Assembly (NCBI GenBank): GCA_021825865.1
Contig: JAKAFU010000021.1
Location: forward strand, 1-33,495
Source of the DNA: a bacterium
GTDB lineage: Bacteria > SZUA-79 > Acidulodesulfobacterales > Acidulodesulfobacteraceae
Reading direction: 5' to 3'
Length of the DNA: 33,495 nt
Positions 8,110 through 18,217 of this stretch are shown in pieces; the first letter of the stretch is position 1; each line of letters begins with the position of its first letter. Position numbers and translations under genes: made by a program. Below the pieces are notes generated by a model, which saw nothing but the letters and a program-made list of their open reading frames with translations, ran no database searches and had not been told where the DNA came from.

Positions 8110-9166
8110 ATATATCCTTTTTAAGGTTGTTTAAATCTCCGCTCGCCTTGCATCCTGCCGCAAATTTATGACCGCCGCCGCCGTACTTTTCTGCAACTTT
8201 AGAAACATCCGCATAGCTTTTTGCTCTAAAACTCAGTCTATATTCATTAAAAGAAACTTCTTTAAAGAAAATAGCAATTTCAACGCCGTTAATAGACCTT
8301 GGATAGTTAACAAAATTTTCAAATAAAGCCATGCCTTTCTGCTGATTTTCATTGTCTTGAAATATTTCACTGCGCATTTGTTTGGAACCTACCATGGATG
8401 CAATTTTTCCGTCTTGAACCAATTCAAGCGTAGCTAAACTCTTTGACAACAGCTTATACTGTTCTAATGGTTTTGTTTCATATATTTCTTCGGCAATTTT
8501 AGCCGGAGCTATATCATATTGAGTTAAGACGGAAGCAATATAAAAAGCGTTTTTTGTAGCGGAAGCGTATCTGAAAGAACCGGTATCCGTTAATATTGAA
8601 GCATAAAGGCATATTGCTATATCTTTATTTATTTTAGACAGTACTCTTTGTCTTTCTTCGGCTTTACACGGCAATTCTTCGCCGATTTTATATTCTATTT
8701 TGTTTTCTTTAGCGCCGTAAGCCGCAAAAAGGTAGAATAATACCTCCCCTGTGGAACTTGCATCAGGAATCACAAAATTGGCATGTCCAAAATTATTATT
8801 AGTAAAATGATGGTCAATGTTAATTATTCTGTTAATAGCCAACATATTTTCATAACCGTCGCCGACTCTTTGAATTTCGCCGCAATCTGCTACAATGAGC
8901 AAATCTATAGGTTCCGCCGGAAGTTTCTGGGAAAATTCCTTTGCCCATGGCAAAAATCTTAGATTTAACGGTATAGGGTCTTTGTCGTAAAGATATATTT
9001 CTTTATCTAAAGATTTTAAAAACATTCCTATAGCTATAGCAGAGCTTATCGCATCACCTTCAGGATTTTCATGCGTTGCAACAAGTATTTTTTTAGACGT
9101 CTCTATTAAATGAAATATTTCATTTGCGCTGTCTGAAAAACTTCCGGCATTGTTTAACTTGTACAT
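8084..9166 (-). CDS. nrnA: DHH/DHHA1 phosphoesterase, NrnA-type oligoribonuclease / pAp phosphatase
   Basis: 360 residues. The DHH domain shows the metal-binding sequences ATHENPEGDAISSAIAIG, VADCGE and NIDHHFTNNNFG. The DHHA1 domain ends with the GGGGHKFAAGC substrate-binding loop. NrnA-type enzymes degrade short RNA fragments and dephosphorylate 3'-phosphoadenosine-5'-phosphate in the cytoplasm. Its place between rbfA and truB is conserved in many Deltaproteobacteria, Firmicutes and relatives. It follows rbfA by 45 bases, and an AAAGGA lies about 12 bases before the ATG. Which of the two activities dominates cannot be told from sequence. Confidence 0.93.
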   Translation of the reverse strand: MYKLNNAGSFSDSANEIFHLIETSKKILVATHENPEGDAISSAIAIGMFLKSLDKEIYLYDKDPIPLNLRFLPWAKEFSQKLPAEPIDLLIVADCGEIQRVGDGYENMLAINRIINIDHHFTNNNFGHANFVIPDASSTGEVLFYLFAAYGAKENKIEYKIGEELPCKAEERQRVLSKINKDIAICLYASILTDTGSFRYASATKNAFYIASVLTQYDIAPAKIAEEIYETKPLEQYKLLSKSLATLELVQDGKIASMVGSKQMRSEIFQDNENQQKGMALFENFVNYPRSINGVEIAIFFKEVSFNEYRLSFRAKSYADVSKVAEKYGGGGHKFAAGCKASGDLNNLKKDIYEYCRQIL

Positions 9167-9211
9167 TTATATTTTTTGTCCTTTTATTATATTATTATAG
9201 AGAAAATTATA

Positions 9212-9619
9212 TTATGAATTATCGTCCGTTATTTTCTTATGAGCGTTTATTATTTTAAGAATCCTCGATGATTGTTCAATACCCTGGTCGTATTCAAAAC
9301 TCAAATCCGGTATTAATCTTAGTAAAACTTTAGAAAAAACTTCTTTTTTAATAAAATGTTTTGAACTTTTAAATCCGTTCATTGCCTTCTTAACTTCCTT
9401 CTCTATATAGGCAGAATATGTATTATCTTGAGGAGCATAAATATTTCCGTTCTTTATAGCAATAACACTAAAAAAAATTTTACAGTACCTCAAATCTTTC
9501 GATATCTCAGCCCTTAAAATTGTAACATTCTTAAGTCTGTCATCGTTAATTTTAAATTCTAATACTAATGAAACTTCGCGGGCAATCAATTCTGCAACCC
9601 TTTTATTTCTTTCTATCAT
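9212..9619 (-). CDS. rbfA: Ribosome-binding factor A
   Basis: 135 residues with the small KH-like fold typical of RbfA: an N-terminal helix (RNKRVAELIAREVSLVL), then DDRLKNVTILRAEISKDLRYCKIFFSV, and the closing PDLSFEYDQGIEQSSRI. It assists late 16S rRNA processing and 30S maturation. The ATG overlaps the infB stop codon by four bases (ATGA), a standard sign of coupled translation, and infB-rbfA is a highly conserved pair. Confidence 0.96.
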   Translation of the reverse strand: MIERNKRVAELIAREVSLVLEFKINDDRLKNVTILRAEISKDLRYCKIFFSVIAIKNGNIYAPQDNTYSAYIEKEVKKAMNGFKSSKHFIKKEVFSKVLLRLIPDLSFEYDQGIEQSSRILKIINAHKKITDDNS

Positions 9620-12105
9620 AATGTTTGTTTTATATATTCAATTTCATAAACTTCTATAACATCATTAATTTTAATATCATTAAAATTTTCAAGGGATATA
9701 CCGCATTCAAAATTTGACTGCACCTCTTTAACATCATCTTTAAATCTCTTTAAAGAATCGATATGTCCGCTGTATATTATAACATTATCTCTCAAGAGCC
9801 TGGCTCCTGCCGCTCTTTTGACAACCCCCGATGTTACCATACATCCGGCAACAGCGCCTATTTTTGGAACATTGAATACGCTTCTTACTTCAGCTTTTCC
9901 GACTACAATCTCTTTTTCTATAGGTGCGAGAAGACCTTCCATTGCATCTTTAATATCTTTTACCGCATCATAAATGATATTGTAATATCTTATCTCTATA
10001 TTTTCAGTTTCGCTTAAAGTATGAGCTTTAGGCTCAGGACGTACATTAAAAGCTATAACGATAGAACCCGTTGCTTTTGCAAGCATAATATCCGATTCGG
10101 TAATAGCGGAAGCGCCGCTATGAATTATTACAACCTTAACTTTATCTGTAGAGAGCTTATTAAAAGATTGAATGAGAGCTTCCATGGAACCGTACACATC
10201 ACTCTTGACAATTAATTTAAGTTCTTTGACGTCGCCCGCTTTTATTTGAGAATATAAATTCTCAAGGGTCATTTTGCTTGAAGACCTGTACTCGCTCTCT
10301 CTTCGTTTTAACTGCCTTTCCACGCTTATTTTTTTAGCTTCTTTTTCATCTTTTAAAACTATAAAATTGTCACCGGCTGACGGAACGCCTTCTAATCCGA
10401 ATATTTCCACAGGAGTGGAAGGACCGGCTTTCTCTAATTTGTTACCGTTATAGTCCATCATCGCTCTTACTTTGACGAAATATAAACCGCATACTGCGCT
10501 ATCGTTAATATGCAACGTTCCGCTCTGAACAAGCACTGTTGCAACAGGACCTCTTCCTTTATCGAGAGACGCTTCTACTACCGTTCCTCTTGCCGGCTTA
10601 TTGGGATTAGCTTTCAGTTCTAATATTTCCGCCTGAAGAATAATAAGCTCAAGAAGTTCTTTTAATCCCTGTCCCGTTTTTGCCGATACTAAGGAAAACA
10701 AAGTAGAACCGCCTAATTCTTCAGATACTAAACCGTATTCCATTAAACTGTTTTTAATTTTTTCCGGATTAGCTCCGGGTTTATCTATTTTATTTATTGC
10801 AACTATTATAGGAACATTAGCTGCTTTAGCATGATTAATAGCTTCGATAGTCTGAGGCATAACACCGTCATCGGCGGCTACTACAAGAATTACTATATCC
10901 GTTATACCTGCTCCTCTAGCCCGCATTTCGGTAAAAGCTTCATGTCCGGGAGTATCAAGGAAAACAACCATCGAGTCGTTCACTTTCACGTTATACGCAC
11001 CGATATGCTGGGTAATACCGCCTGCTTCATTGGTCGTAACATTTGTTTTTCTTATAGCATCCAGCAAAGAAGTCTTACCATGGTCAACATGACCCATAAC
11101 TGTTACTACCGGAGCTCTCGGAACCAAGGACTCTTCAGCATCGGGAGCTTCCTCAAGCGCTACGACTTCATCAAAACTGACATTTTCAACCGTATAGCCA
11201 TATTCGGAAGTTATAAGCGAAGCTGCATCTATATCTATGATCTGATTAATTGTAGCTATAATATCGACATCCAAAAGCTTTTTGATAACTTCGGAAGCTT
11301 TAACGCCTATTGCCTGAGAAAGTTCGTTGACAGTTATTCCATTGCTTATTTTAATTACTTTTTTTGATTGTTTTTTTTCTGTTATTAATGTTGAATTATA
11401 TTCGCTATGTTTATTAAAATCTTTATATGTCTTAAATCTTTTTCTGGGTTTTCTTGGAGCTACATATTCTTTCTCTTCAATTAGATCTATTATTTTCTCA
11501 TTTTTTTTAGGTTTAACTACATTCTGTTTTTTTACGGTATTTTTCTTTAATGATTTATTTTCCGGCGTATTTAATTCCGTAGCGTCCTTTAAACCATTGA
11601 GTAAACCCTTAACCGCATTCAATGGTAAAACGGCAGGCTTTTCTGTTTTTAAGTTCGCATTTGACGCTGAATTATCTTTATTTTCCTTTTGCAAATTTTC
11701 AGTGCTTATTGCGTTTCCGAATTTGTTGTTTTTGGCATTCAGGTCTGCTAATCCGCTTTGCTCTCCTTCTGTCTGTCTAATTAATGCGTTTGTTTCTTCA
11801 TCTTTATTTAATTTGTTTTTAGCAAATTCATGATTATTTGAATCATAAACAGAACTCTCTTTACTTTGCATATGAACATGAGAAACTTCTGCTTGAGATT
11901 CGTGAGACTGCGATCTTTCCGGCATAGCAGATGCCGGGTTTTCTCCGCTTGCGCCTTTCACGTTATCATTTTTAGAATTATCATCGCCGGCTAATTCAAC
12001 TTTGCTCAGTCTTCTCCTGATGACCCCCTTAGAAACTCTTCTTTCTTCAGTTTTTAAGGAATCTTGAACATTACTTTCATTTATTACTTCGTTATTATCT
12101 GCCAT
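9616..12105 (-). CDS. infB: Translation initiation factor IF-2
   Basis: 829 residues. The first 240 or so are polar, low-complexity and species-specific. They are followed by the IF2N domain (about 250-305) and the GTPase with G1 GHVDHGKT (338-345), G3 DTPGHE, G4 NKID and the effector sequence [11 protein letters not shown]. Domains II to IV follow, ending in the fMet-tRNA binding region. It places initiator tRNA on the 30S subunit and promotes subunit joining. It follows nusA with a gap of 3 bases and no strong Shine-Dalgarno sequence, so translation is probably coupled to nusA. Confidence 0.98.
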   Translation of the reverse strand: MADNNEVINESNVQDSLKTEERRVSKGVIRRRLSKVELAGDDNSKNDNVKGASGENPASAMPERSQSHESQAEVSHVHMQSKESSVYDSNNHEFAKNKLNKDEETNALIRQTEGEQSGLADLNAKNNKFGNAISTENLQKENKDNSASNANLKTEKPAVLPLNAVKGLLNGLKDATELNTPENKSLKKNTVKKQNVVKPKKNEKIIDLIEEKEYVAPRKPRKRFKTYKDFNKHSEYNSTLITEKKQSKKVIKISNGITVNELSQAIGVKASEVIKKLLDVDIIATINQIIDIDAASLITSEYGYTVENVSFDEVVALEEAPDAEESLVPRAPVVTVMGHVDHGKTSLLDAIRKTNVTTNEAGGITQHIGAYNVKVNDSMVVFLDTPGHEAFTEMRARGAGITDIVILVVAADDGVMPQTIEAINHAKAANVPIIVAINKIDKPGANPEKIKNSLMEYGLVSEELGGSTLFSLVSAKTGQGLKELLELIILQAEILELKANPNKPARGTVVEASLDKGRGPVATVLVQSGTLHINDSAVCGLYFVKVRAMMDYNGNKLEKAGPSTPVEIFGLEGVPSAGDNFIVLKDEKEAKKISVERQLKRRESEYRSSSKMTLENLYSQIKAGDVKELKLIVKSDVYGSMEALIQSFNKLSTDKVKVVIIHSGASAITESDIMLAKATGSIVIAFNVRPEPKAHTLSETENIEIRYYNIIYDAVKDIKDAMEGLLAPIEKEIVVGKAEVRSVFNVPKIGAVAGCMVTSGVVKRAAGARLLRDNVIIYSGHIDSLKRFKDDVKEVQSNFECGISLENFNDIKINDVIEVYEIEYIKQTL

Positions 12106-12108
12106 AGT

Positions 12109-13404
12109 TTAGTTAATTTCCCTGTTTATCCGTTCTTTAAGTTCTAAATCTGATTGCAGACGATTAAGTAAATCCTGAGCCGATTGAATAATTTTATCCG
12201 CTTTTTTAATATCGACGGATAAATCATTTGCTAACTTTTCAGAATCTGCGCCTGCTATAATTTCAGCGGTAGAATAACCGCTCTGATAAAGCGACCTTGC
12301 TATCATATCCCCCATGCCCGGAATATCCATAAGCATTTTATACCCTTCTATATCTTTCTTAGCAGACTTAGATTCAGAAACAACATCTATTTTATAGTCC
12401 GTTAATTTTGACGTAAGCCTCACATTTTGTCCCTGCCTTCCTATCGCAAGCGATAACTGGTCGTCGGGGACGATTACGGTAATAACCTTAGCCTGGCTAT
12501 TTAGCGAAACCTTTGACGGTTCGGCAGGGCTTAAAGCATTTGAAGCCAGCTTGGCAGGATTATCGGAATATTCAATTATATCTATTTTTTCTCCTCTTAA
12601 CTCATTGATAATGTTTTGTATTCTGAAACCTTTGATTCCAACGCACGCACCTATGGGGTCAACATCTCTGCTGCTGCTGTAAACCGCAACTTTAGATCTG
12701 AAGCCGGGAGCCCTTGCAACCTTGGCTATCTTCACTATTCCGTCATAAATTTCAGGGATTTCAGATTCAAAGAGTTTTATTAAAAATTCATCCGACGCTC
12801 TGGAAAGAATAAGCTTCGGACCTCCTTTTTCCATTTTGATATCCGACAATACCGCTCTTATTCTGTCATGAGATTTATATACCTCGCTAAATATTTGATC
12901 CTGTTTCGGTAAAACAGCTTCTGTTTTGCCGAGATCTACAATTATCACTGATTTTTCGACTTTTCTTACAAGACCGTTTACAATTTCGCCTTTTCTGAGA
13001 TTAAATTCGTCAAATATATTTTTATGTTCAACTTCTTTTATCTTTTGAAATATAATTTGTTTGGCAACCTGAGCTTCAATTCTTCCGTAAATATTTTTTT
13101 CTACTTTAAGACCGAGACTGTCTCCGATATGACTATCAGCATCGTATTTAATAGCGTCATTCAGTGTAATTTCCGTTTTGTCATTTTTAACTTCTTCAGC
13201 TACCTCTTTAAACATAAAAACTTCTATTTCTCCTGTTTCTTCAGTGTAATGAGCTTCTAAATCATAGCCGCTTCCGATGTTTCTGCGTGCAATTGCAAGT
13301 ATAGCCTGCTCAACAGCTTCTATAACTAAAGACCTGTCAATATTTTTATCTTTAGAGACCTGATCTATAACTAAAGAAAGATGCTCTGTATTAAGTTGCG
13401 CCAC
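12109..13404 (-). CDS. nusA: Transcription termination/antitermination factor NusA
   Basis: 431 residues. Order: N-terminal RNA-polymerase-binding domain (about 1-125), S1 domain (KGEIVNGLVRKVEKSVIIVDLG), two KH domains (VAVYSSSRDVDPIGACVGIKG; LSLAIGRQGQNVRLTSKLT) and a C-terminal helix-hairpin-helix segment (LMDIPGMGDMIARSLYQSGY). The C-terminus is shorter than in E. coli, where two acidic repeats are present. NusA modulates pausing, termination and antitermination. The start codon is GTG, supported by an AAGGAG 7 bases before it. NusA could feed back on the terminator-like hairpin in this operon's leader, as NusA is known to influence its own operon in E. coli. Confidence 0.97.
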   Translation of the reverse strand: MAQLNTEHLSLVIDQVSKDKNIDRSLVIEAVEQAILAIARRNIGSGYDLEAHYTEETGEIEVFMFKEVAEEVKNDKTEITLNDAIKYDADSHIGDSLGLKVEKNIYGRIEAQVAKQIIFQKIKEVEHKNIFDEFNLRKGEIVNGLVRKVEKSVIIVDLGKTEAVLPKQDQIFSEVYKSHDRIRAVLSDIKMEKGGPKLILSRASDEFLIKLFESEIPEIYDGIVKIAKVARAPGFRSKVAVYSSSRDVDPIGACVGIKGFRIQNIINELRGEKIDIIEYSDNPAKLASNALSPAEPSKVSLNSQAKVITVIVPDDQLSLAIGRQGQNVRLTSKLTDYKIDVVSESKSAKKDIEGYKMLMDIPGMGDMIARSLYQSGYSTAEIIAGADSEKLANDLSVDIKKADKIIQSAQDLLNRLQSDLELKERINREIN

Positions 13405-13446
13405 AATTAAACTCCTTAACTTATATAAAATATAAAATTAAAATTT

Positions 13447-13995
13447 TTATTCTGCTATTAAATTTGCCTTCTTTATTTTTGAAAAAGATATAACATAATT
13501 TTCATCGTCTATTTCATCGTATATTTTTATATTCGCATTTATAATATTCGAACCGGCTTTGTTTAAGTCTGCATTGAGTGAATCTAATGATACTTTTGCA
13601 CCGGTTTGGTCTATTAAATCTGAAACATCAATAATTTTTCCTATAAAATTTAATCTTCCGTTAATTTTTTCGTTCAAAGATATTTTAGCGCGTTTATTTT
13701 TAAATCTTATATAGTCTTTTATTTTAAAAATTACTCTGTCTATACCCGGGGAAGACACTTCCAGATTATATTTAAAATCAATTAATTCTTTAATATCTAA
13801 AATCATGCTTAATTCTTTGGATATATCGGCAAGCTGAGATATGCTTATTCCGCCTTCCGCATCGGCATAAATTCTCAAAGCAACCCCTCTATTTTTTAGA
13901 GAAGAAACAAATAAAGATCCGACAATATAGCAGCCATAATATCTTGCAATATCTTCCGCAAGTTCGTCAATTTTTTTCAATAAATCATCATGCAT
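13447..13995 (-). CDS. rimP: Ribosome maturation factor RimP
   Basis: 182 residues, first gene of the nusA-infB operon as in most bacteria. The N-terminal alpha/beta domain contains the family sequence LRIYADAEGGISISQLADISKELSMILD, followed by YNLEVSSPGIDRVIF, and a C-terminal Sm-like barrel ends the protein. RimP assists 30S assembly. No Shine-Dalgarno sequence precedes the ATG, because the region just upstream is taken by a terminator-like hairpin and its U-tract that ends directly against the start codon. This arrangement is odd and is treated as a separate finding. Confidence 0.93.
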   Translation of the reverse strand: MHDDLLKKIDELAEDIARYYGCYIVGSLFVSSLKNRGVALRIYADAEGGISISQLADISKELSMILDIKELIDFKYNLEVSSPGIDRVIFKIKDYIRFKNKRAKISLNEKINGRLNFIGKIIDVSDLIDQTGAKVSLDSLNADLNKAGSNIINANIKIYDEIDDENYVISFSKIKKANLIAE

Positions 13996-14025
13996 AAATA
14001 AAAAAAGCGGGATAAACCCACTTTT
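13996..14025 (-). terminator. Intrinsic terminator hairpin between truA and rimP, possible attenuator
   Basis: On the minus strand AAAAGTGGG pairs with CCCGCTTTT (14003-14025), nine pairs including one G-U, around a 5-base loop. A T-rich tail (TTTATTT beyond the stem's own T's) follows. It would end the pil-truA transcript. It also lies inside the leader of the rimP operon, downstream of the promoter at 14062-14090, so it may act as an attenuator. The tail reaches the rimP start codon, leaving no room for a promoter after it. Confidence 0.75.
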
Positions 14026-14061
14026 AGATAAAACTTTAGTAATGGTTAACTCTATTTACTA

Positions 14062-14090
14062 ATTATAAATAAATAAATGATAAATATCAA
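14062..14090 (-). promoter_or_regulatory. Promoter of the rimP-nusA-infB operon
   Basis: On the minus strand the -35 is TTGATA (14085-14090), overlapping the truA stop codon, and the -10 is TATAAT (14062-14067), with a 17-base spacer. The predicted start is near 14055, giving a leader of about 60 bases that contains the terminator hairpin and ends at the rimP ATG. Both elements match the sigma-70 consensus closely; use of the promoter in vivo is inferred. Confidence 0.65.
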
Positions 14091-14872
14091 CAAAAAAATT
14101 TATGTTTATATTTAATTGAATATAAAAAAAGACCTTCCGGAGGAGCCTTAGTAATATTAGCAGCCGTTTTACCCGTATTAAGCAGATAATTTATACGTTC
14201 GATATTAATTTTGCCTAAGCCGCAAAGAACTATAGCCCCGACAATTCTTCTTACCATATGTCTTAAAAAACCGTCGCCGGTTATATAAATGTCAAATCCG
14301 TAATTTTTTTTTTGAATATTAATTTTAATTATTCTTCTGAAATAATCTTTGATACACTTTCTTTTATCCGATTTTGCAAAATTTATAAAGTTATAGTTAC
14401 CGACAAACATATTAGAAGCCTGATTCATTAAACTAAAATTAAGATTATCTTTGATATACCATGAATATTTTGACAAGAGCGCGCTTTTAAATCCGTTATT
14501 TAATTTATAAAGATATGTTTTAGATACGGTATCGAAAGTTGCGTGAAAGGAATTATGAACAAGCTCTACGCTTTTAACGGAGATATCATTATATGGCAGC
14601 ACCCCGTTTAAACTTGATTTTAATTTATCCAAATTAAGTAAAAAAGGCAATTTGAAATTAGCCACCTGATTTAATGCGTGAACCCCTGCGTCTGTCCTGC
14701 CTGAAACAAACAGCTCGGTGTCTGTTCCGGTTATTTTTTTAATTGCTTTTAAAACTTCTCCGGATATTGTTTTTAATTCTATATTGTTATTTTCTGCAGA
14801 AGAATTATTCTGGATTTGCCAGCCGTGATAATTTGAACCGTCATACTCTAATACTATAAGATAATTAATCAT
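14087..14872 (-). CDS. truA: tRNA pseudouridine(38-40) synthase
   Basis: 261 residues. The catalytic motif GRTDAGVHALNQVANF carries Asp61; LEYDGSNYHGWQIQ at the N-terminus and GDGFLRHMVRRIVGAIVLCGLG near the C-terminus are the other family signatures. TruA modifies U38, U39 and U40 in the anticodon stem of many tRNAs. The ATG overlaps the pilR stop codon by four bases (ATGA), so this tRNA-modification gene is translationally coupled to the pilus regulators and ends their operon, just before an intrinsic terminator. Confidence 0.96.
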   Translation of the reverse strand: MINYLIVLEYDGSNYHGWQIQNNSSAENNNIELKTISGEVLKAIKKITGTDTELFVSGRTDAGVHALNQVANFKLPFLLNLDKLKSSLNGVLPYNDISVKSVELVHNSFHATFDTVSKTYLYKLNNGFKSALLSKYSWYIKDNLNFSLMNQASNMFVGNYNFINFAKSDKRKCIKDYFRRIIKINIQKKNYGFDIYITGDGFLRHMVRRIVGAIVLCGLGKINIERINYLLNTGKTAANITKAPPEGLFLYSIKYKHKFFC

Positions 14873-16365
14873 CCTCTGTCTGCAATTTTAGAAACTATAT
14901 ACCTTAAAGACCTTGCGGACAATCCAAGTTCTTTTGCCAGCAATTTTTTAGATTGTTTTTTATCTTCCATTCTATCAATTATTATATTTTTTTCAATATC
15001 ATCTATAAATTTTTCTAAACTTATTTTATTTTTAGCATTAATTTCATTGAATACAAAAATAATTTTTTTTAAAATATCTTCATAGGCTGTTTCATTGATA
15101 TTTGAAATAATATTATTTGATTTTTTTTTTATGCTGTCCGGAAGGCAATTTTCCGTTATTTCTTCCGTTCTGCAATATATACATGCTCTTTCTATTAAAT
15201 TTTCCAATTCGCGAATGTTTCCCGGATAATCATAATCTGCCAAAATAGAAACTGCATTCTGGTCAATAAATGCAATATTTTTATTAAGTTTCTTTGAATA
15301 ATTGCCGATAAAATATGAGACTAGTAAAGGAATATCCTCTTTATGCTTTCTTAAGGGAGGCATCTCAATATGAATAGCATTAAGCCTGAAAAATAAATCC
15401 TCTCTGAATTCACCGCGCCTTATCGATTCGTTTAAATCTTTATTAGTTGCAGCAATAAATCTTATATCTAAAGAATATTCTTTATTGGAGCCTATTTTTC
15501 TAAAGGTTTTTTCCTGCAGAACTCTTAGCAGTTTTACCTGAACAGACATCGGCAAATCGCCTATCTCGTCAAGAAACAGCGTACCTTTATCTGCATATTC
15601 CAAAATGCCTTTTTTATCATAATTTGCACCGGTAAACGCTCCTTTAGCATAACCAAAAAGTTCGCTTTCAATAAGATTTTCAGGAATTGCGGATAGATTG
15701 ACCGGAACAAATTCGCCTGCATGTTTGCCGTCGGAGCGTTTATTAAAATATATATCGTGGGCAAGTTTTGCAGCAAGTTCTTTTCCGGTTCCCGATTCGC
15801 CCGTAATAAGCATTGTAGTAAAACTTTTTGCGAAAATATTTACTTCGGTTATAATTTTTGATATTGCCGCTGAATCCCCGACTATATTTCCTCTTAATCT
15901 GTCATTATCGGCTAATTTATTTTTTAAATTATTAAGTTCGTCATACACGGAAAAATATTCTAATGCTTTTTTAACGGTTATCTTAAATTCTTCAGTATCA
16001 AAAGGCTTTATAAGATAATCGAATACCCCTTCTTTTAAAGCATTCACGGCTGTTTTTACATCGGAATACGCAGTCATAAGTACGACCGGCAACAGATGAG
16101 CGGCGTAAGAATAATTTGTATTTTTAAGGCGTAAGAGCTTAAATTGTTCAAGAAAATCTATGCCGTTTATATCGGGCATCGAAATATCAGATATAATTAA
16201 ATTGAATATGCCGTCGGTATTATCGGCAATAAGTTTTAAGGCTTCCCTTGCCGATAATAAAGTCGTTACTTCATAACCCTCATATTTTAAAAGTATTTCC
16301 AAAGAATCTAAAACGGATTTTTCGTCGTCTATTATAAGAATTTTTTTACCGTTTTTCATGTTCAT
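14869..16365 (-). CDS. pilR: NtrC-class response regulator, PilR-like sigma-54 activator
   Basis: 498 residues. Receiver domain with acidic pocket IDDE near 12-15 and phosphoacceptor Asp60 (LIISDISMPD). AAA+ domain with Walker A GESGTGKE (189-196), canonical GAFTGA sigma-54 contact loop (242-247) and Walker B LFLDEIGD. C-terminal Fis-type helix-turn-helix near 470-495 (KKLLAKELGLSARSLRYIV). The receiver carries an insertion of about 14 residues after Asp60. It overlaps pilS by 20 bases. An in-frame ATG two codons later (16359) is an alternative start; neither has a clear Shine-Dalgarno sequence. PilR is assigned from the position after pilB, pilT, pilC and a membrane-bound kinase; it normally activates pilA, which is not in this window. 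Confidence 0.88.
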   Translation of the reverse strand: MNMKNGKKILIIDDEKSVLDSLEILLKYEGYEVTTLLSAREALKLIADNTDGIFNLIISDISMPDINGIDFLEQFKLLRLKNTNYSYAAHLLPVVLMTAYSDVKTAVNALKEGVFDYLIKPFDTEEFKITVKKALEYFSVYDELNNLKNKLADNDRLRGNIVGDSAAISKIITEVNIFAKSFTTMLITGESGTGKELAAKLAHDIYFNKRSDGKHAGEFVPVNLSAIPENLIESELFGYAKGAFTGANYDKKGILEYADKGTLFLDEIGDLPMSVQVKLLRVLQEKTFRKIGSNKEYSLDIRFIAATNKDLNESIRRGEFREDLFFRLNAIHIEMPPLRKHKEDIPLLVSYFIGNYSKKLNKNIAFIDQNAVSILADYDYPGNIRELENLIERACIYCRTEEITENCLPDSIKKKSNNIISNINETAYEDILKKIIFVFNEINAKNKISLEKFIDDIEKNIIIDRMEDKKQSKKLLAKELGLSARSLRYIVSKIADRG

Positions 16366-18217
16366 ATAATGGTAATGTAATATTAATTAACGTGCCTTTA
16401 TTTTTTTTGCTTTTTATACCGATATTTCCGTTAAAATTATCGATTATTGATTTGACTATTGAAAGCCCAAGACCGGTGCCGTTTTTTTTTGTGGTAAACA
16501 GCGGTTTAAATATATTTTTAATAACATCTTCATCTATGCCCTCTCCGTTATCGTAAAATTTCATTATTAGTAAATCGCTGCCCGCCTTCTTTTTGCTATT
16601 CTCATGTTCGCTTTCGCTATGTTCGTCCAGTCCCGCCGGAAACTTTCCTGAAATTTTCATGGCGCTTATTCTTATTTTACCTTTTGTATTATTACTTAAA
16701 TTATTTTTGTATCTTGATTTAACCGAAACGGCAGCATTTTCAATTATATTCACAAATATTTGATGCAGACGATATTTTTCAAAATACATATCAATTTTAT
16801 TATCTATTCTATTTATTATATTATAATCTTTCGATGACTCAAATTGAGAAATTATATATTCTGAAAAATCATGAAGATTAAAGTATTCAAAATTAGCCGA
16901 ATTGCCTATTGCGTTTGTGTTAAACGCAGCTGTTTTACTATTGACAAAGCCAAGAAAGTCTTTGACTAAAGACTCTAATCTTATAGTTTCTGTTTTTATT
17001 ATCCTCGTCAATTTGCTGAAATCAGCATTATCGGCTCCGGCATTCATTATGTTACAATTTATATTATCAGAATTTAAAATATCAATAGAAGTATTAATTG
17101 CAGACAATGGATTTCTTATTTCATGTGCAAGCCAACCTGCTAATTTTCCGGTAGCAATTAATCCTTCATTTATTTTTGAGTCAAGTTCTAATTCTTTTAC
17201 ATATGATATATCTTTAAAAAGCAGAATGCGCCGTCCCGGATTTTTATTGTCTTTAAATTCAGAATAGGAAAAACCTATAATTTTCCCATTATGTCTGACT
17301 TCAAAACGGATAGCGCCGACTTTGTCTTCATCGAAAATATCTAGCGGAAAGTCTTTAAATATATTATCTATTTTTAAATTAAAATGATAAAAACTGCCTG
17401 CTTTGCCGGCAATAGAGTCATTAAATACATCCTGACCTATTAAATCCATTCCTGCTCTGTTTATAAATACGATATTATTTTGAACATTTAAAACAATAAC
17501 GCCTTGCGTAAAACTATTGATAAGTTCTTTGTTAAATATTGCCGCATTTTTCATTACCTCGTCTATTTCTATTACTTTATTACTTAAGTATTTTATATTA
17601 TTGGAAAATTTATATAAAATCCAGCCGAATATTAATAAACCGAAAATATTTAAACTGAGCGCAAACAGCAATTTGTCAGGCTCATATAAATAATAGTAAT
17701 GGCCCGGTACATTGAAATAAAACTGCAAGTCGGCAATAAAACCGATAACTAAAGAAGAGGCTACCGTAAAAAAAATAATACCGGCGCCTAAAAAAATAAA
17801 TCCGGCTATTAAAACTAATAGATAATATAAGAAAATCAGATTGCTTTCCAATCCCCCGTTTAAAATTACGAAAACGGATATCAAAATAAAATCAAGAATA
17901 ATCTGTATTAGTCCAAACAGAGCAAAATATCTTTCTTTATTCCTTTTTTTAATATAATAATTTACAAATGAATATAAAACGGTAAGGAAAACTATAATAA
18001 CAACTAAAAAAATAAAAATTTCATATTCTGTATAAAAAAATAAATCTGAGCCGTGATTAATTAATATGAGCAGGTAGGTTAAAACCGCCAAGGAAATTGC
18101 GGTAAATCTGAATACTATAACAAATTTCAGCTTTTCATAAATGTTACTGCCTTCAATATGAAAATTTCGTTTCAGGCCTTTATTTGCCATACCTAAAAAA
18201 TCATCCTTTAATTGCAT
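16346..18217 (-). CDS. pilS: Membrane sensor histidine kinase, PilS-like
   Basis: 623 residues. About six membrane helices lie between residues 33 and 202, then a PAS-like domain (about 225-340; GVIVLNVQNNIVFINRAGMDLIG). The dimerisation domain follows with the phosphoacceptor His365 in LAHEIRNPLSAIN. The ATPase domain has N box Asn494, G1 DNGEG (556-560) and G2 GTGLG (580-584). A polar insertion of about 25 residues (around 522-547) sits inside the ATPase domain. The six-helix plus PAS layout and the location between pilC and pilR fit PilS, which controls pilin expression through PilR. The start overlaps the end of pilC by 17 bases. Confidence 0.88.
   Translation of the reverse strand: MQLKDDFLGMANKGLKRNFHIEGSNIYEKLKFVIVFRFTAISLAVLTYLLILINHGSDLFFYTEYEIFIFLVVIIVFLTVLYSFVNYYIKKRNKERYFALFGLIQIILDFILISVFVILNGGLESNLIFLYYLLVLIAGFIFLGAGIIFFTVASSLVIGFIADLQFYFNVPGHYYYLYEPDKLLFALSLNIFGLLIFGWILYKFSNNIKYLSNKVIEIDEVMKNAAIFNKELINSFTQGVIVLNVQNNIVFINRAGMDLIGQDVFNDSIAGKAGSFYHFNLKIDNIFKDFPLDIFDEDKVGAIRFEVRHNGKIIGFSYSEFKDNKNPGRRILLFKDISYVKELELDSKINEGLIATGKLAGWLAHEIRNPLSAINTSIDILNSDNINCNIMNAGADNADFSKLTRIIKTETIRLESLVKDFLGFVNSKTAAFNTNAIGNSANFEYFNLHDFSEYIISQFESSKDYNIINRIDNKIDMYFEKYRLHQIFVNIIENAAVSVKSRYKNNLSNNTKGKIRISAMKISGKFPAGLDEHSESEHENSKKKAGSDLLIMKFYDNGEGIDEDVIKNIFKPLFTTKKNGTGLGLSIVKSIIDNFNGNIGIKSKKNKGTLINITLPLYEHEKR

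Noticed and set aside
10831-11833. Long plus-strand open frames opposite infB
   Set aside because: They are antisense shadows of a clear infB gene; the translations are Ser/Phe/Tyr-rich with no recognisable domain and no ribosome binding site.
16240-16260. GCCGATAA on the plus strand within pilR
   Set aside because: It is inside a coding region in the opposite direction with no gene to drive; it serves as evidence that this 8-mer occurs by chance here.
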